Assembly: GCA_021399445.1 (NCBI GenBank)
Contig: JAJTUQ010000006.1
Coordinates: 3,472,001-3,536,000 of the forward strand
Length of the DNA stretch: 64,000 nucleotides
Direction of reading: 5' to 3'
Source: Xylogone sp. PMI_703
Taxonomy: Eukaryota > Ascomycota > Leotiomycetes
Every line of letters begins with the position of its first letter. Position 1 is the first letter of the stretch. The position numbers and the translations under genes are program-made. The notes beneath the pieces were generated by a model. The model had not been told where the DNA came from. It was given only the letters and a program-made list of their open reading frames with translations, and did not search any database. This document shows positions 10,129 to 20,059 of the stretch, piece by piece.

Positions 10129-10674
10129 AATAGGGAAGGCGTCAGCTGGGTAGCGGTTTCCTTTTACAGGCTGGATGATCGTCGGTGGGAGGAATTTCGT
10201 GTAAGGGATTTCATCTATTTAATAACGATATCGCCAATTTTTAAGCATATTTCTCAATATGGCGGTATTTGGGAAGAACGACATAAGTATTTGAGTCCAA
10301 TAACTCCAGAAGGACGACTCTCTACCAAACAAAAAATAGAACTGGAGAGTCAATTCAAACGATGGGTAAAGTCTTCCCCGGAATGGTGGAGTGGGGACTG
10401 GCCAGACCAAGCCAGGCTTGCAGAATGGCATGTTAGTCGTCATTTAAAGGGCAGGAAAAGTAACGCAGCGGAGGGAGGGAGCAAGCCACGCAACAAAGGA
10501 GGCCCCGACAATACAGTAACAGAAGAGGGAGAGGAGGCAGCAATTGACGCACAGCCTCCAAATGCGGCAACAACTGATGCACCGTTCCCCATTGGGATAC
10601 CTACCGAGCTGCCTCCCGATGAGGCGAGACCTGGAATATTTTATGATCCGGCTCGGGATGTTTGATAGATGCCG
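10129..10674 (+). CDS. Unrecognised open frame lacking an ATG; possible exon or gene remnant
   Basis: The frame is open from 10129 to a TGA at about 10665 and has no in-frame ATG, so it would have to be a downstream exon or a decayed gene. The product is charged and protein-like: QKIELESQFKRWVKSSPEWW, then a Lys/Arg-rich segment, then a Glu/Pro/Ala-rich low-complexity tail ending in GIFYDPARDV. No domain recognised. The upstream end overlaps the promoter side of the small secreted-peptide gene on the other strand. No convincing first exon was found. Confidence 0.35.
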
Positions 10675-12430
10675 GGTTTTCTCACAAGATGAGTAGTTAT
10701 AAAAAGTTACTCGGCTCTCCGAACGCGCCTCGGAATTGATTGAGGCTTAATACATATAATTTTCTTTCCGTAAAAAAGCTGTACATGATGAGAAAATGAC
10801 AATGCGCTATATATGTAGGACAAAAAGCTTGAAACGTTTTACGGATATGACGTTATTCTGGCTCTACCAGAGAATATTTACTTTGAATAGTTAGGCCTAG
10901 TAGTGTCAATTAGCGTTTCGTTTCAAAGAATAATGAGCGCCAACGACTCGGTAAACTAATTAACTCTTGGAGATAGGTGCGTGGGCCGGACGGGAGGAAT
11001 AACCAGAGGATTACTGGTGGGGGCCATGGGAAGTACCATGGCCAATGAGATAAGTGCTATTGTGGGGACTCATTGTTGGTTGCAGGATAGTGGCAGCAAG
11101 GTTTGAAGCGCTTTGTGGTTAGTCTTTCAACCAGACTTGGAACGGGAAGTTTAGTGTGGGGCACCATGATCTTAGTTATTGGCAGCATCGCCGGAAACAA
11201 GATGGTGGGATTGGAAGGTAAACCCTCCTTAAATTAGTATTTGATAGGAGTTCAAGATGTATAAAATTACCTAGTTACAAACGTTTGGATATATTAAATA
11301 CCAAACTATCCTAGCATAAGTATCAGAACAAAGCTATATAGGTGTATACGCAGCCAGTTCAACTAGGGTTTTCCTTTTATTCTGAGAACAAGTTCAATTT
11401 TTCAAGGCCGCACAGCTAGGAACCAATATAGCGATTATTGATTTTATTCGACGTAAGGTTTAGAGTCTTACATGGACTACCCCTATGTGCTGCACATCAC
11501 CAATGTGGTGGCGAATAGAGTCCCCGTACCGTGTAAACCAAAGCTCCGAGGTATTGCGCCACATGAAGCCCTCCCGTGGTAACACACGGAAGTATGTCAA
11601 GTGCAGCGGCCCGAAGTGGGGCGGAAGAAGGCCTATCGGGCCTAGACCAAACCATCTTGGGGACCGGATTTTGGAGCCGACCATTAGAGACTCTTTTTAA
11701 GGACCGTGCTAAGACTAGACTGTATAATCCACACATCTTACACTAAAATAATTTAATTTGTTCTAATTACAGTAACAATTTTTTTATATTAAAGCGGTCT
11801 AAAGTTTAAATATCGAACCATATATAATATAGCCTTGGACCGTAAATTAGTGTGACAGTCCCAAATTTTGAGACCATAGCTGAACGGCACTCTAACGTAA
11901 CGAGAACTGGGAAGATTTCGAAAAAGGTGAAAATATGATTCATTATTAACTAGAGTGAATGATTTAAAAGTGGAAAACATGATCAGTTAAGATATATGAC
12001 GTACGTATTAATGACGTACATATTGTAGGAGTCAATACCTGTACGCTGTGCGAGTAAAACGTATTGTTCGTGAATGAATGAATCGGGCCCAACTTTGTGT
12101 GCTAAGAAGAGTACGGGGGAAGGAGAGGTTCAGAACCCAGCTCTACGTAGGGAGTAGAATAAGGTCTGATATAGTAATTATACACTATTCCATTTAGATT
12201 ACCAGAAGTATGTTCGGGTGGTTCAAGGACGTGGAAAGTTAAACGCAAACAAACGCTTGAAGACAGCTGCGAGACTGAGTGAGTTGGGACTTGATTTCGT
12301 TTATCATTCTTTTTCTTAGAAGAAACAACTCAGTTATATCGAGAATAAGACGACACTTTCATATATGTAAGGATAAAAGGTCTAAACATTTGGCGTGAAG
12401 TTACTCTAGATTTCTCTGCCAGAGAAGTAT
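10675..12430. other. Intergenic, nothing supported apart from one short repeat
   Basis: ORFs around 11460-11736 occur on both strands at the same place and show no family features, so they look like shadows. A short palindromic dispersed repeat lies near 11321-11386. Confidence 0.4.
11321..11386. repeat. Short dispersed repeat, copy 1 (see 17161-17227)
   Basis: Shares the core GCAGCCAGTTCAA and a trailing TTCTGAGA with the copy at 17161-17227. Both copies start with a TCAGAACA-like motif and end with its complement (TTCTGAGA), so they look like tiny palindrome-ended elements of about 65 bp. Confidence 0.6.
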
Positions 12431-14240
12431 TCACTTTGAATAGCGGAAATGATCCTGCTCTCGGTCTGTTAGATCCAAAAACTCCTCGTTCCTCGCATAT
12501 ACATTCTCGCGTCCACTCGCCAAAAGCTTGGCTTCCTTGCGCTTGTTCAGCCATGTGAGATAGACCCATAAGCCCAATGGCACGAAAGTAGTGGTCCCAA
12601 ACGTAATAATCATAGTCTTGAAACCTGTCTGGTACTTCGGAGCCTCACTGCTTATGAAGAACTGGGGCCCGATGATGAAACCGGTAGCGTACCCCAAAAA
12701 CATGATGGCGTTACTTATGGAGCGCTTCGTATGTCCGGCGATATTGGAGTTCACGAGGGCGAATTGCAACGGTAGACTTGCGTTGGCGAAACCGGTAATG
12801 GCAAATGCTGTCATCCGGCCTCTAACATTTTTTTCGGGGAGGTAGTAGACGAGTGCGGACCCGAAGAACGCTGGCAGTGTGGTCGCAAGCTGCATGAAGC
12901 AGCGCATATTGGGCCAGCGTCGAGTGACGAAGCCAGCAGTCAGGAGTGAGATACACTCAGCAACTCCTCCCGGTATGAGTAGGAGAGAGCTGACAAAGTT
13001 GCTGAACCCCATATCTACGATAATCAGATTGCCGAACTGTGGATTTTGAACTTAGTTCCATGGTCTGTGATAAGGCATATGAAGAGGGTAAAAGAAATTC
13101 GGGCTTACAAAAGAGACTCCACTATTCGGCACAACACAGGAGATGGCGTAGAAGAACGAATAATAGGTAAGTGGGTCTTTGGCTGCCTCGATGAGCTGGT
13201 ACTTCTTAAACTCTTTGCTGGCTACTCCTGTACGGTTTGCTCGCAGTCTCTCAACAGCGATCATCTTCTCCGTATCATTCAGAAATGTGGCCTGGAAGAT
13301 CAAAGAGTCAGTGTCAAGTTTGATTGAATTCTATGTATATCATCTTATGTCGATGCTTTGGAGGACTGCTTACGCTAAGAGGGCTGTCTGGCATGAAACG
13401 GAGAAGGATCCCTGCCCAGACCAAGCCCATCAGTCCATATATGATGAAGAACCATCTCCACGTTGCGATGGCGGTATGTGTTATATGACCAATCCCATAT
13501 GCGAGGACTGACTGGATGATGATACCCAAGCCGTTGCCGCAAAACCAAAGCGTCATCCGTTGAGGGATCTCGTCTTTCTTGTACCACATTCCTGTAATCA
13601 GGACGTAGGCTGGAGAGATTCCTCCTTCTACAAAGCCAAGGAAGAACCGACATGCGAACAGTCCAGCAAAATCCTTTGCCCCCGGGGTGCAAAATAGGAC
13701 GATGGCCCAAGCCAATGCTGTGCCAGCTACGAACCGGCCAAGGGGCAACTTGTTCAGGAGTAACCCTGCAATGGGCTGAAATGAAAGATAGCCAAAGTAG
13801 AAGGCGGAGCTAACCATTCGGTCAATGATTGGTGTTGTATCCTGAAGATGGGGATGTTTGACCTACCTGCACCAAGAGTACTGTTGGCCTACGAGGTGTA
13901 AGTCCTCTTTCAGACCATATACCTGACTTTGCGCCATGACGCTCTTGTCCATGTATTGCAATACATAGGAGACAAACATCTAGCAACGTTATTGAGAAAT
14001 TCAGTTCCTCTTGAATGCATTGTTTGGGCTGCGTACCAGTGGCATGATCCGCCAATCTATCTTCCTGAGGACGGCCCTGTCCTGTTCCTCTGTGAAGGTG
14101 AAGTCGCCATGCTTCTCTACAAACCCAAGCGCTTCGTCAGCATGCTCATGAGCAACCTCAGCGATCCCAAAGCTAATTGATCGTGTAATCTCCGGCTCTA
14201 CAGCCACTCCTTTCTCATCTATCTTCTTTTCGCTGACCAT
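12431..14240 (-). CDS. MFS transporter, anion:cation symporter family (Dal5/Soa1-like)
   Basis: Five exons on the minus strand: 14240-14037, 13979-13867, 13809-13374, 13291-13109 and 13036-12431, giving 513 residues with matching phases. A hydrophilic N-terminus is followed by the first helix region with LQYMDKSVMAQSQVYGLKED, then HLVGQQYSWCSSAFYFGYL, which is the characteristic TM1/TM2 layout of the fungal ACS family. Later segments include RFFLGFVEGGISPAYV and a second bundle with long hydrophobic helices; about 12 helices in all. The C-terminal tail is charged and cytosolic. Family members import allantoate, nicotinate, pantothenate, sulfonates and related anions with protons at the plasma membrane. 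It is divergent from a TauD-type dioxygenase, which favours a sulfonate or similar anion. Confidence 0.93.
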
Positions 14241-15630
14241 TTTGGGAGTGGGCTGCCATGTGTATTGAGAACCCCAGACTGGGATCTTCTATATATATTT
14301 AAGAGGTATGATAGGAGATAGGAACGCAGTCTGGTACACGTGCAGGCGTCCCAATCCCACTTTATTCAGTGTTGTCAAGGACATGGTTTATGATAACTGC
14401 CGCCTTCTTCGTATCATGATCTGCAGCTCCAACACATTGAGAGATAAGGAGCACCCTTTCGCAACTATTCGCAAAAATGTAAAAACCAGCTAAGAACTGA
14501 GCTAAGAAGGACTATGCTTTCGTTACTTGGTCGCAGCAGGGTTTCTTCTATCTTTGCGACCCCTCAGGCACATTCCCCAATCTTGGTGTAACGTGGAAGT
14601 ATGAGGCACAATTGATAGGGGATTTACTGTTAGTGCGCAATCCTCGAGGTGATATGAATCCAAGAGTGGAGGTATGAGTGTGTTCCGGCCCGTAGGCCAA
14701 CGTGGCTCGTTAGCTCATGGACCGGCCAGTATGGAGCCAAGACAAAGAATACCGGGATATCCGCCGACCGAAGAGCTCTACCAAGCCAGCCGGTACACCA
14801 GTGTACTTATTACATGACGACTAAATTACTTATATAGTCGATCGTAAAGATAAAACTACAATTTTGAGGTATAATAGTGATGGTAATGAAACTCGCGAAA
14901 ATAGAATATCTAAACCGCTTATCATGTATAAGCGATCTTTAAGTGTAAATAACAAAGTTAAAAGTCTATCAAGTAGAAGTTCGAGGACTTGTAAGCTAGA
15001 TCCCACCCAAGCTTATATTAAGAGCTTAAAAGCCCATCAGCCGGCCAGTGAGCCAATACAAATATTGGGTTATCGGCCGTCAGGGAGTAGTATCTTGATT
15101 GGCCATGGCGAAATCCTGCCTTGAGCGCGAATCTCCGTAGGTTGTACATCGCTTCCTATTCCCCATCTTCCATTTGCAAGCATATCTCAAGAATATAGAT
15201 GCAAGTCTCTAATCCTTATACGGTATGATATTGCCCGTCGCACACGGCCTACACTCGGCCGGCGCAGCAGCAAGATAAGGGGTGATACGTATCCTACCCC
15301 AACTTTGAGTTTATCATTGTATACTTCTATGCTTCTCGGTAGTCGTATGGTTGCTCTGTAGCAATTAAATCAGTACTTTACTGGATCGTAAATCTTGAAT
15401 GAACGAATCCTCCGGCACAGATATCCGGATAAGAATTCGATCAGATGAAAGTATCTTAGTCCCGATTCGCACGGAGTAGAAGCTTTCCCCATTCTTAACT
15501 AGGATTAAAGAGTCGAGATCGAGCGCAGGCTGTATATGCGCTCGTTACGATAAATTGAGACCTTTTCTAAATACCCACTTCCACATTCAGGAGAACAATC
15601 AGCCAGAATAGACAGAAACATTATTTCACC
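14241..15630. promoter_or_regulatory. Shared divergent intergenic region of the transporter and TauD dioxygenase
   Basis: A 1,390-bp region lies between the two divergent start codons, so both promoters must be here. I see no clear TATA box or recognised operator. ORFs inside are short and unsupported. Confidence 0.5.
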
Positions 15631-17031
15631 ATGTCGACAACGACAACCACAGAGACTAAGCCAGCTGAGACGCTCACTCTTCCGGTGAACGATCAGCCAC
15701 GATACACCAAAGTACCAGGCGGCTACAATGTCGAGTTCAAAGGTTACAAGTGGTTCACGGGTACTAAGCCCAATGAGGACTTTGTTCCTCCTTCAGACTT
15801 CAAGATCTCTCCCATGTCACAAGAGGTGCCCGTTAACCCGAGGGGGCAGACTGAATTGCCTCAGAAGCTTCATGCGGATTATACCGACGTGTGTATTCAT
15901 GGCTCTACTCTACTTCCCCCTTCTCATATCTAACCATGCAAATAGTATAAATACAAACACTTTTTGGCCCATACCACTCTCACCAAAGAGGCTCCTTATG
16001 AACCATACGACCATGTAGACTGCGCCGCTCGTGCGGATCCGGAAAAGAAGGCCTTATTTGCAGCGATTAAAGAAAAGACAGACATGACGCCTTGTATTGG
16101 TACGGAGGTGAAGGGTGTTCAGCTCAGTGCTCTTACCTCCCAGCAAAAGGACGAGTTGGCATTGTGGGCTGCAGAACGCGGAGTTCTTGTGTTCCGTGAC
16201 CAAGACTTCGTGGATCAAAGTCCTGAGTTTCTGAAGCAATACGGGAGCCACTTTGGAAGGCTTCATGTACATTCCTTTGGATCCCATGTGAAAGGCCATC
16301 CCGAAATCCTAAGCAACCTCCGCGACAGCGACAAGACGGTGTTTGATAGTTACAGCGCAGGAATGTTAACTACGACAAGATGGCACTCTGACATGACTTA
16401 TGAGCCGTATAGCTGTCCCCTAGCCATTTAAGCGTCATCACTTCATCGGTGCTAACAGTTTTAATTTAGAAACCCAATGGGAACTACATTCCTCTGCGCT
16501 CTCAGTGTACCGGAAACCGGCGGCGACACGCTCTACCATAGCTCTATGGAAGCATATGATAAACTCTCCGAGCCCATGAAAGCCTTCCTCGAAGGGCTTG
16601 ACGCTGTGCACTCAGGTGAGCGACAATCCGTCCATGGAGTCAAGAAATCCCCTTACCGCCGGGACCTTGTCGAGAGCGTGCATCCTATCGTGCGGAAGCA
16701 TCCCGTTACGGGCCGCAAGGCGCTATGGTTCCCACCCGAATACATTAGCGGCATCGTGGGGCTGAAGAGGGAAGAAAGTGCCGCAATTACCGAGATGTTG
16801 TATAGACACATCCAGACCGGCCTCGACTTTCATACTCGTGTCAAGTGGGATAACAAGACGGTGGTTGTGTACGATAATAGAATGGTCATGCATTCAGTAG
16901 TGTTGGATTATCCTTTGGGACCAAAAGAAAAAAGGCATCATATTCGTATCACTCCCCAGGCGGAAAGGCCAATCCCAGCGAGGGAAAGAGATGAAAAGGC
17001 CCAATCTATGATCTATGATGTCAAGGGATAA
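15631..17031 (+). CDS. TauD/TfdA-family 2-oxoglutarate dioxygenase
   Basis: Three exons: 15631-15888, 15991-16406 and 16470-17031, giving 411 residues. The second intron uses donor GTATAG at 16407; this removes an apparent TAA and restores the family spacing between the HxD motif and GTTFL. The iron triad is His218 and Asp220 (RWHSDMTYE) and His366 (NRMVMHS), with Arg384 in RHHIRITP for 2-oxoglutarate. VPETGGDTLY is the typical middle motif. Fungal members include yeast Jlp1-type sulfonate dioxygenases and xanthine dioxygenase; they release sulfite or hydroxylate small substrates in the cytosol. Divergent pairing with an anion symporter supports catabolism of an imported small anion. Exact substrate unknown. 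Confidence 0.93.
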
Positions 17032-17861
17032 ATTATAGGTGCTAGAGATGCACAGTAGTCTCGTGTTCAACTCATGGTTACACAATATGTCAGACAACTA
17101 ATAAACAACAATTATCCAGACTCCAGCGTATTCGGCTATCTTCTTATGGGTTGCATACTTTATGTCAGAACACGGATATAGGGGGTATGGGCAGCCAGTT
17201 CAATTGGAGGTCTCCTTTGTTCTGAGACTTTAATAGTATGTAACATCGGCTACACGTACAGATATGCGTTAAATTAAAAATAAAAGTGGCCAACTTAGTA
17301 TTTGGAGTAAACTTCACATACACACTTAATCTAAGTAATATTGGGCAATTACGACTTGACTTAACTGAGCTATTTTTTTATCTCTAGTAATGCTGATACT
17401 GTATCCTAAGATTCTAGTAACAATGTATATCGCTATTCTAGCGTTGTTTATGTTTCTCGCCCACTCTATGATTATAATAAATAATATTTGAAACTTTCAA
17501 ACTTCTTCGGGCTGTGTCTATAACTTTTATCTTGAATGACTTAATACTTATCACTGTACCTTACAGTACCACCCTACTCGAATCATGCTTACTGATGGCA
17601 AAGCATCAGCGCTGACCATGCTATACGCCCTCCTGCAGTTTAACTGGACTTGTTCATTAGTCATACATGAATGTCAATTAAAAAACTGTTGGAGAGATAT
17701 AACTTAAGGAGAAGAAGCGTAAAGATTTACGCTATACGCCGCCTCAGTATTATATGAGAATATAAACCCTTTTCATATCTTGATTTTAGATACACATTAC
17801 CATTACCGGTACTGATAGAACTCACTCTTCCTCTAAATTTAACAATTCTTATTTAGTTACG
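17032..17861. other. Intergenic with a short dispersed repeat
   Basis: Spacer between the TauD gene and a secreted-protein gene. The repeat near 17161-17227 is the only structure I see. Confidence 0.4.
17161..17227. repeat. Short dispersed repeat, copy 2 (see 11321-11386)
   Basis: Contains GTCAGAACA at the left and TTGTTCTGAGA at the right with the shared core GGCAGCCAGTTCAA. The copy near 11,321 has the same order. The ends are mutually complementary. Confidence 0.6.
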
Positions 17862-18305
17862 ATGCAGCTTAAGAATATCGCACTATTGGCGCTTGTCGGA
17901 ACGAGTCAAGCTTACGTCGTCACTCTATGGCAGAATCCTGACTGTACTGGTACCTCGCGAAGTCTTAATGTTTACGATAATACATGCGCTATTCCTGGTG
18001 GTGATGGCTGGGCCGCTGTGACGGTTGAGGCGTATGGAGGACCTCATCAACGGGCTGGTTTCTTCGAAAGAGCTGCTTGCGCCGATATAGCTGGAGTGCA
18101 TGAAATAGACTGGTGGGCAGATGGTGGTAGTGACACCTTCTTGAAAGGTCGTTGTATTTCGATGGGGGGATGGGTCGCCAATGCTGCCAATTCCTACATC
18201 GGTATGTTTCTTTTCATCACAGCTTTCAGCAACTTACCAATTATTACTAGCTTAATAGCTTCAGGACACATCCTGGGAGGGAAAAGTTTATGTTGCCTCA
18301 ATTGA
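17862..18305 (+). CDS. Small secreted cysteine-containing protein
   Basis: Starts MQLKNIALLALVGTSQA, a signal peptide cleaved near residue 17. Likely exons are 17862-18201 and 18259-18305 (intron GTATGT...TAG, 57 nt), giving 128 residues. The intron length is a multiple of three and has no stop in frame, so read-through to 147 residues cannot be excluded. Mature cysteines are at 28, 42, 73, 98, 123 and 124. The pattern LWQNPDCTGTSRSLNVYDN with a later VEAYGG is shared, as I recall, by many ascomycete small secreted proteins resembling a beta/gamma-crystallin-like fold. Extracellular role unknown; effector or antimicrobial function would be guesswork. Confidence 0.82.
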   Translation: MQLKNIALLALVGTSQAYVVTLWQNPDCTGTSRSLNVYDNTCAIPGGDGWAAVTVEAYGGPHQRAGFFERAACADIAGVHEIDWWADGGSDTFLKGRCISMGGWVANAANSYIGMFLFITAFSNLPIITSLIASGHILGGKSLCCLN

Positions 18306-18993
18306 GCGAGATGGTAGAGAGTACACACGTATTTTCTGAGCTCGTTCTGGGAAGCATATTCCCTTCTAGTGCAATCTATACTATACATATTTTTAGCTCA
18401 GGCTGTTGGTTAAGATGAGTTAGTTAGATTTAAAGTCTTGAATAGCTGAATCAGAATTTATTCTCAATGATAGCATCCTCCTATTGTGACGTCCAGGGTG
18501 CCAGGTTTATAAATGGGTGAGTGAGTGTTGATGCTAGCACACATATCTCAAGTCACTCGAGGTCGTACTGGAAACACGTAGTGCAGGAGCTTCGTATTCA
18601 ATGATGGTGCTTATATTGTATATGAATTACACCTGAATGTAAAAGTAAACTTAAATTATGTAAGATTTGAGAGTCAGCAGCTTACAGCCACTTCGAGTGT
18701 TGTAAGAAGTTATTCGCATGCGCGGTCTGGTACGTACCGGTTAGTTCTAGGAAGTTGCCTACGATGGTAGCTTACCATAAGCTTCATTTCGAAGTCCCAG
18801 GAGAGACAACTGTAAGAGCGCTGTGTACTGGCAAAGCTGTATCCGATTAAGATTACAGTACTACATGGTAAAGTATATGTGAGACTTAAAGTTGTTAACT
18901 GCGCAGTTAATTTTTTTAAAGAATGACTACAGATGGTGTACCAACAAAATCTTCTCCTTAAGAATATCAATCTCTCAACCTTCGCTCCTTCGC
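18306..18993. other. Intergenic, nothing supported
   Basis: Convergent spacer between two small secreted-protein genes. Short ORFs here have no supporting features. Confidence 0.4.
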
Positions 18994-19394
18994 TCACATT
19001 GCAAACCAACTAGACCACAGCAGCGAAGACTGTAATCTACCAGCACTTGTTATCTCCTTAACCGCAAAAGTCCACACTTCCGGTAATCCAGCACCATTCC
19101 ATGAACCACCATCCTTGTGACCCACGCATTGATCGATAATGTCGTTAATAGAGAAGGAGCACTGGTTTTCGCTGTCGAAAGATGCCGTAGTTCCAAAGGT
19201 GCATTTAAAACCATTCGAATCCGTAAATGTCCGACTTCCCGCCTGAAACGCGTTTGTGCTGCAGAAATCGGTTGCAAACTGCTGAAGCCCAGCGGCAGTG
19301 CAGCATTGGTGACTTCCGCCTTGAGAGAAGCGGCCGCGAGAGCAACGTTACCGAGAAGGGCAACGGGAAGAAGAATGGCTAGTTGAAGATGCAT
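18994..19394 (-). pseudogene. Small secreted cysteine-rich protein gene, apparently frameshifted
   Basis: From ATG at 19394 the frame gives a clear signal peptide (MHLQLAILLPVALLGNVALA). Coding quality then moves to another frame (offset +2), which runs from about 19360 to a TGA at 18996-18994. That frame has six spaced cysteines (GGSHQCCTAAG, TDFC, GFKC, NQC, DQC) and regular composition. A GT-AG intron joining the frames would be only 32 nt. A 65-nt alternative (donor GTTGCT) joins them in phase but deletes the CC pair and weakens the signal peptide. I favour a frameshift or an assembly indel. It is 250 bp from the retrotransposon block, so recent decay is plausible. Confidence 0.6.
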
Positions 19395-19639
19395 TTTGGA
19401 TTTTCTAGTGATTTTTCGATTTAGTCTTCCTGAAATGCAATAGTAAACCGAACTTACAAGGCTTGTTTGTTAAGCTATTTGTAACTCTTGTTGATTGAAT
19501 ATGAATAGAAGTGAAGTGAAGAGAGAATGGATTCAACCTGGTGTTCTCTGCTACTTTTATATGTGAAATATTTCATAACATTCCACTCGGTCAGTTCTTC
19601 TGAAACCTGATAATATCAGGGGTAATATTGAACATCTCC

Positions 19640-19643
19640 ATAT
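19640..19643. other. Target-site duplication of the gypsy element, left copy
   Basis: ATAT directly before the 5' LTR; the same four bases follow the 3' LTR at 48388-48391. Removing the element joins CTCCATAT to GGGTTGCACC. Confidence 0.75.
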
Positions 19644-19880
19644 TGTGGTAGGGAAACCCGTCATATATTAGTAATAGTTATGCCAAGCCGAGCCAGCATA
19701 TATTGATGGCAAGCCCCAGATAGTAAACCAACAACCTTTTCATACTCAACCAAGGGAGTGGTTCGTTCGTTTGCCTTGTGTACTTGTTGTTTATATGGTT
19801 CTGCATGATCCCGTCGCATAAGCTCTATTCCTGTATACTCTAGCCAGCGTTATTGTTACACTCACACTATCGCTTCCACA
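19644..19880 (+). repeat. 5' LTR of the gypsy element (237 bp)
   Basis: Begins TGTGGTAGGG and ends CTTCCACA. Same length as the 3' LTR. By eye about 30 differences, all transitions; all but one have C or G here and T or A in the 3' copy, so this copy is much less mutated. The sequence from 19882 starts TGGTGACC, a plausible tRNA primer-binding site. Confidence 0.92.
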
Positions 19881-20059
19881 TTGGTGACCAACGCAAAGAG
19901 ATATATTGTTTGCTTAAAGCCAGGAAAAAGAGAAATCGATGATGAAAACCACGAACACAAAACAAAGACGCCGTCCAGAGTAAACATACAGAAAGACCCT
20001 GAAAGAATCAGAAATTAAGTTAGAATAAAGTCGAAGGAGAACTAAGCCTATGCTTGGAA

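Noticed and set aside
11460..11736. Three overlapping ORFs on both strands
   Set aside because: Similar length on opposite strands over the same GC-rich patch, with no features; likely chance.
13921..14036. An additional intron in the first helix region of the MFS transporter
   Set aside because: Reading through AQSQVYGLKEDLHLVGQQYSW matches the family pattern without a second intron.
16407..16469. Apparent nonsense codon (TAA) and frame break in the TauD gene
   Set aside because: Using donor GTATAG at 16407 and acceptor TTTAG at 16465-16469 gives a 63-nt intron in correct phase and family-like spacing, so the gene is intact.
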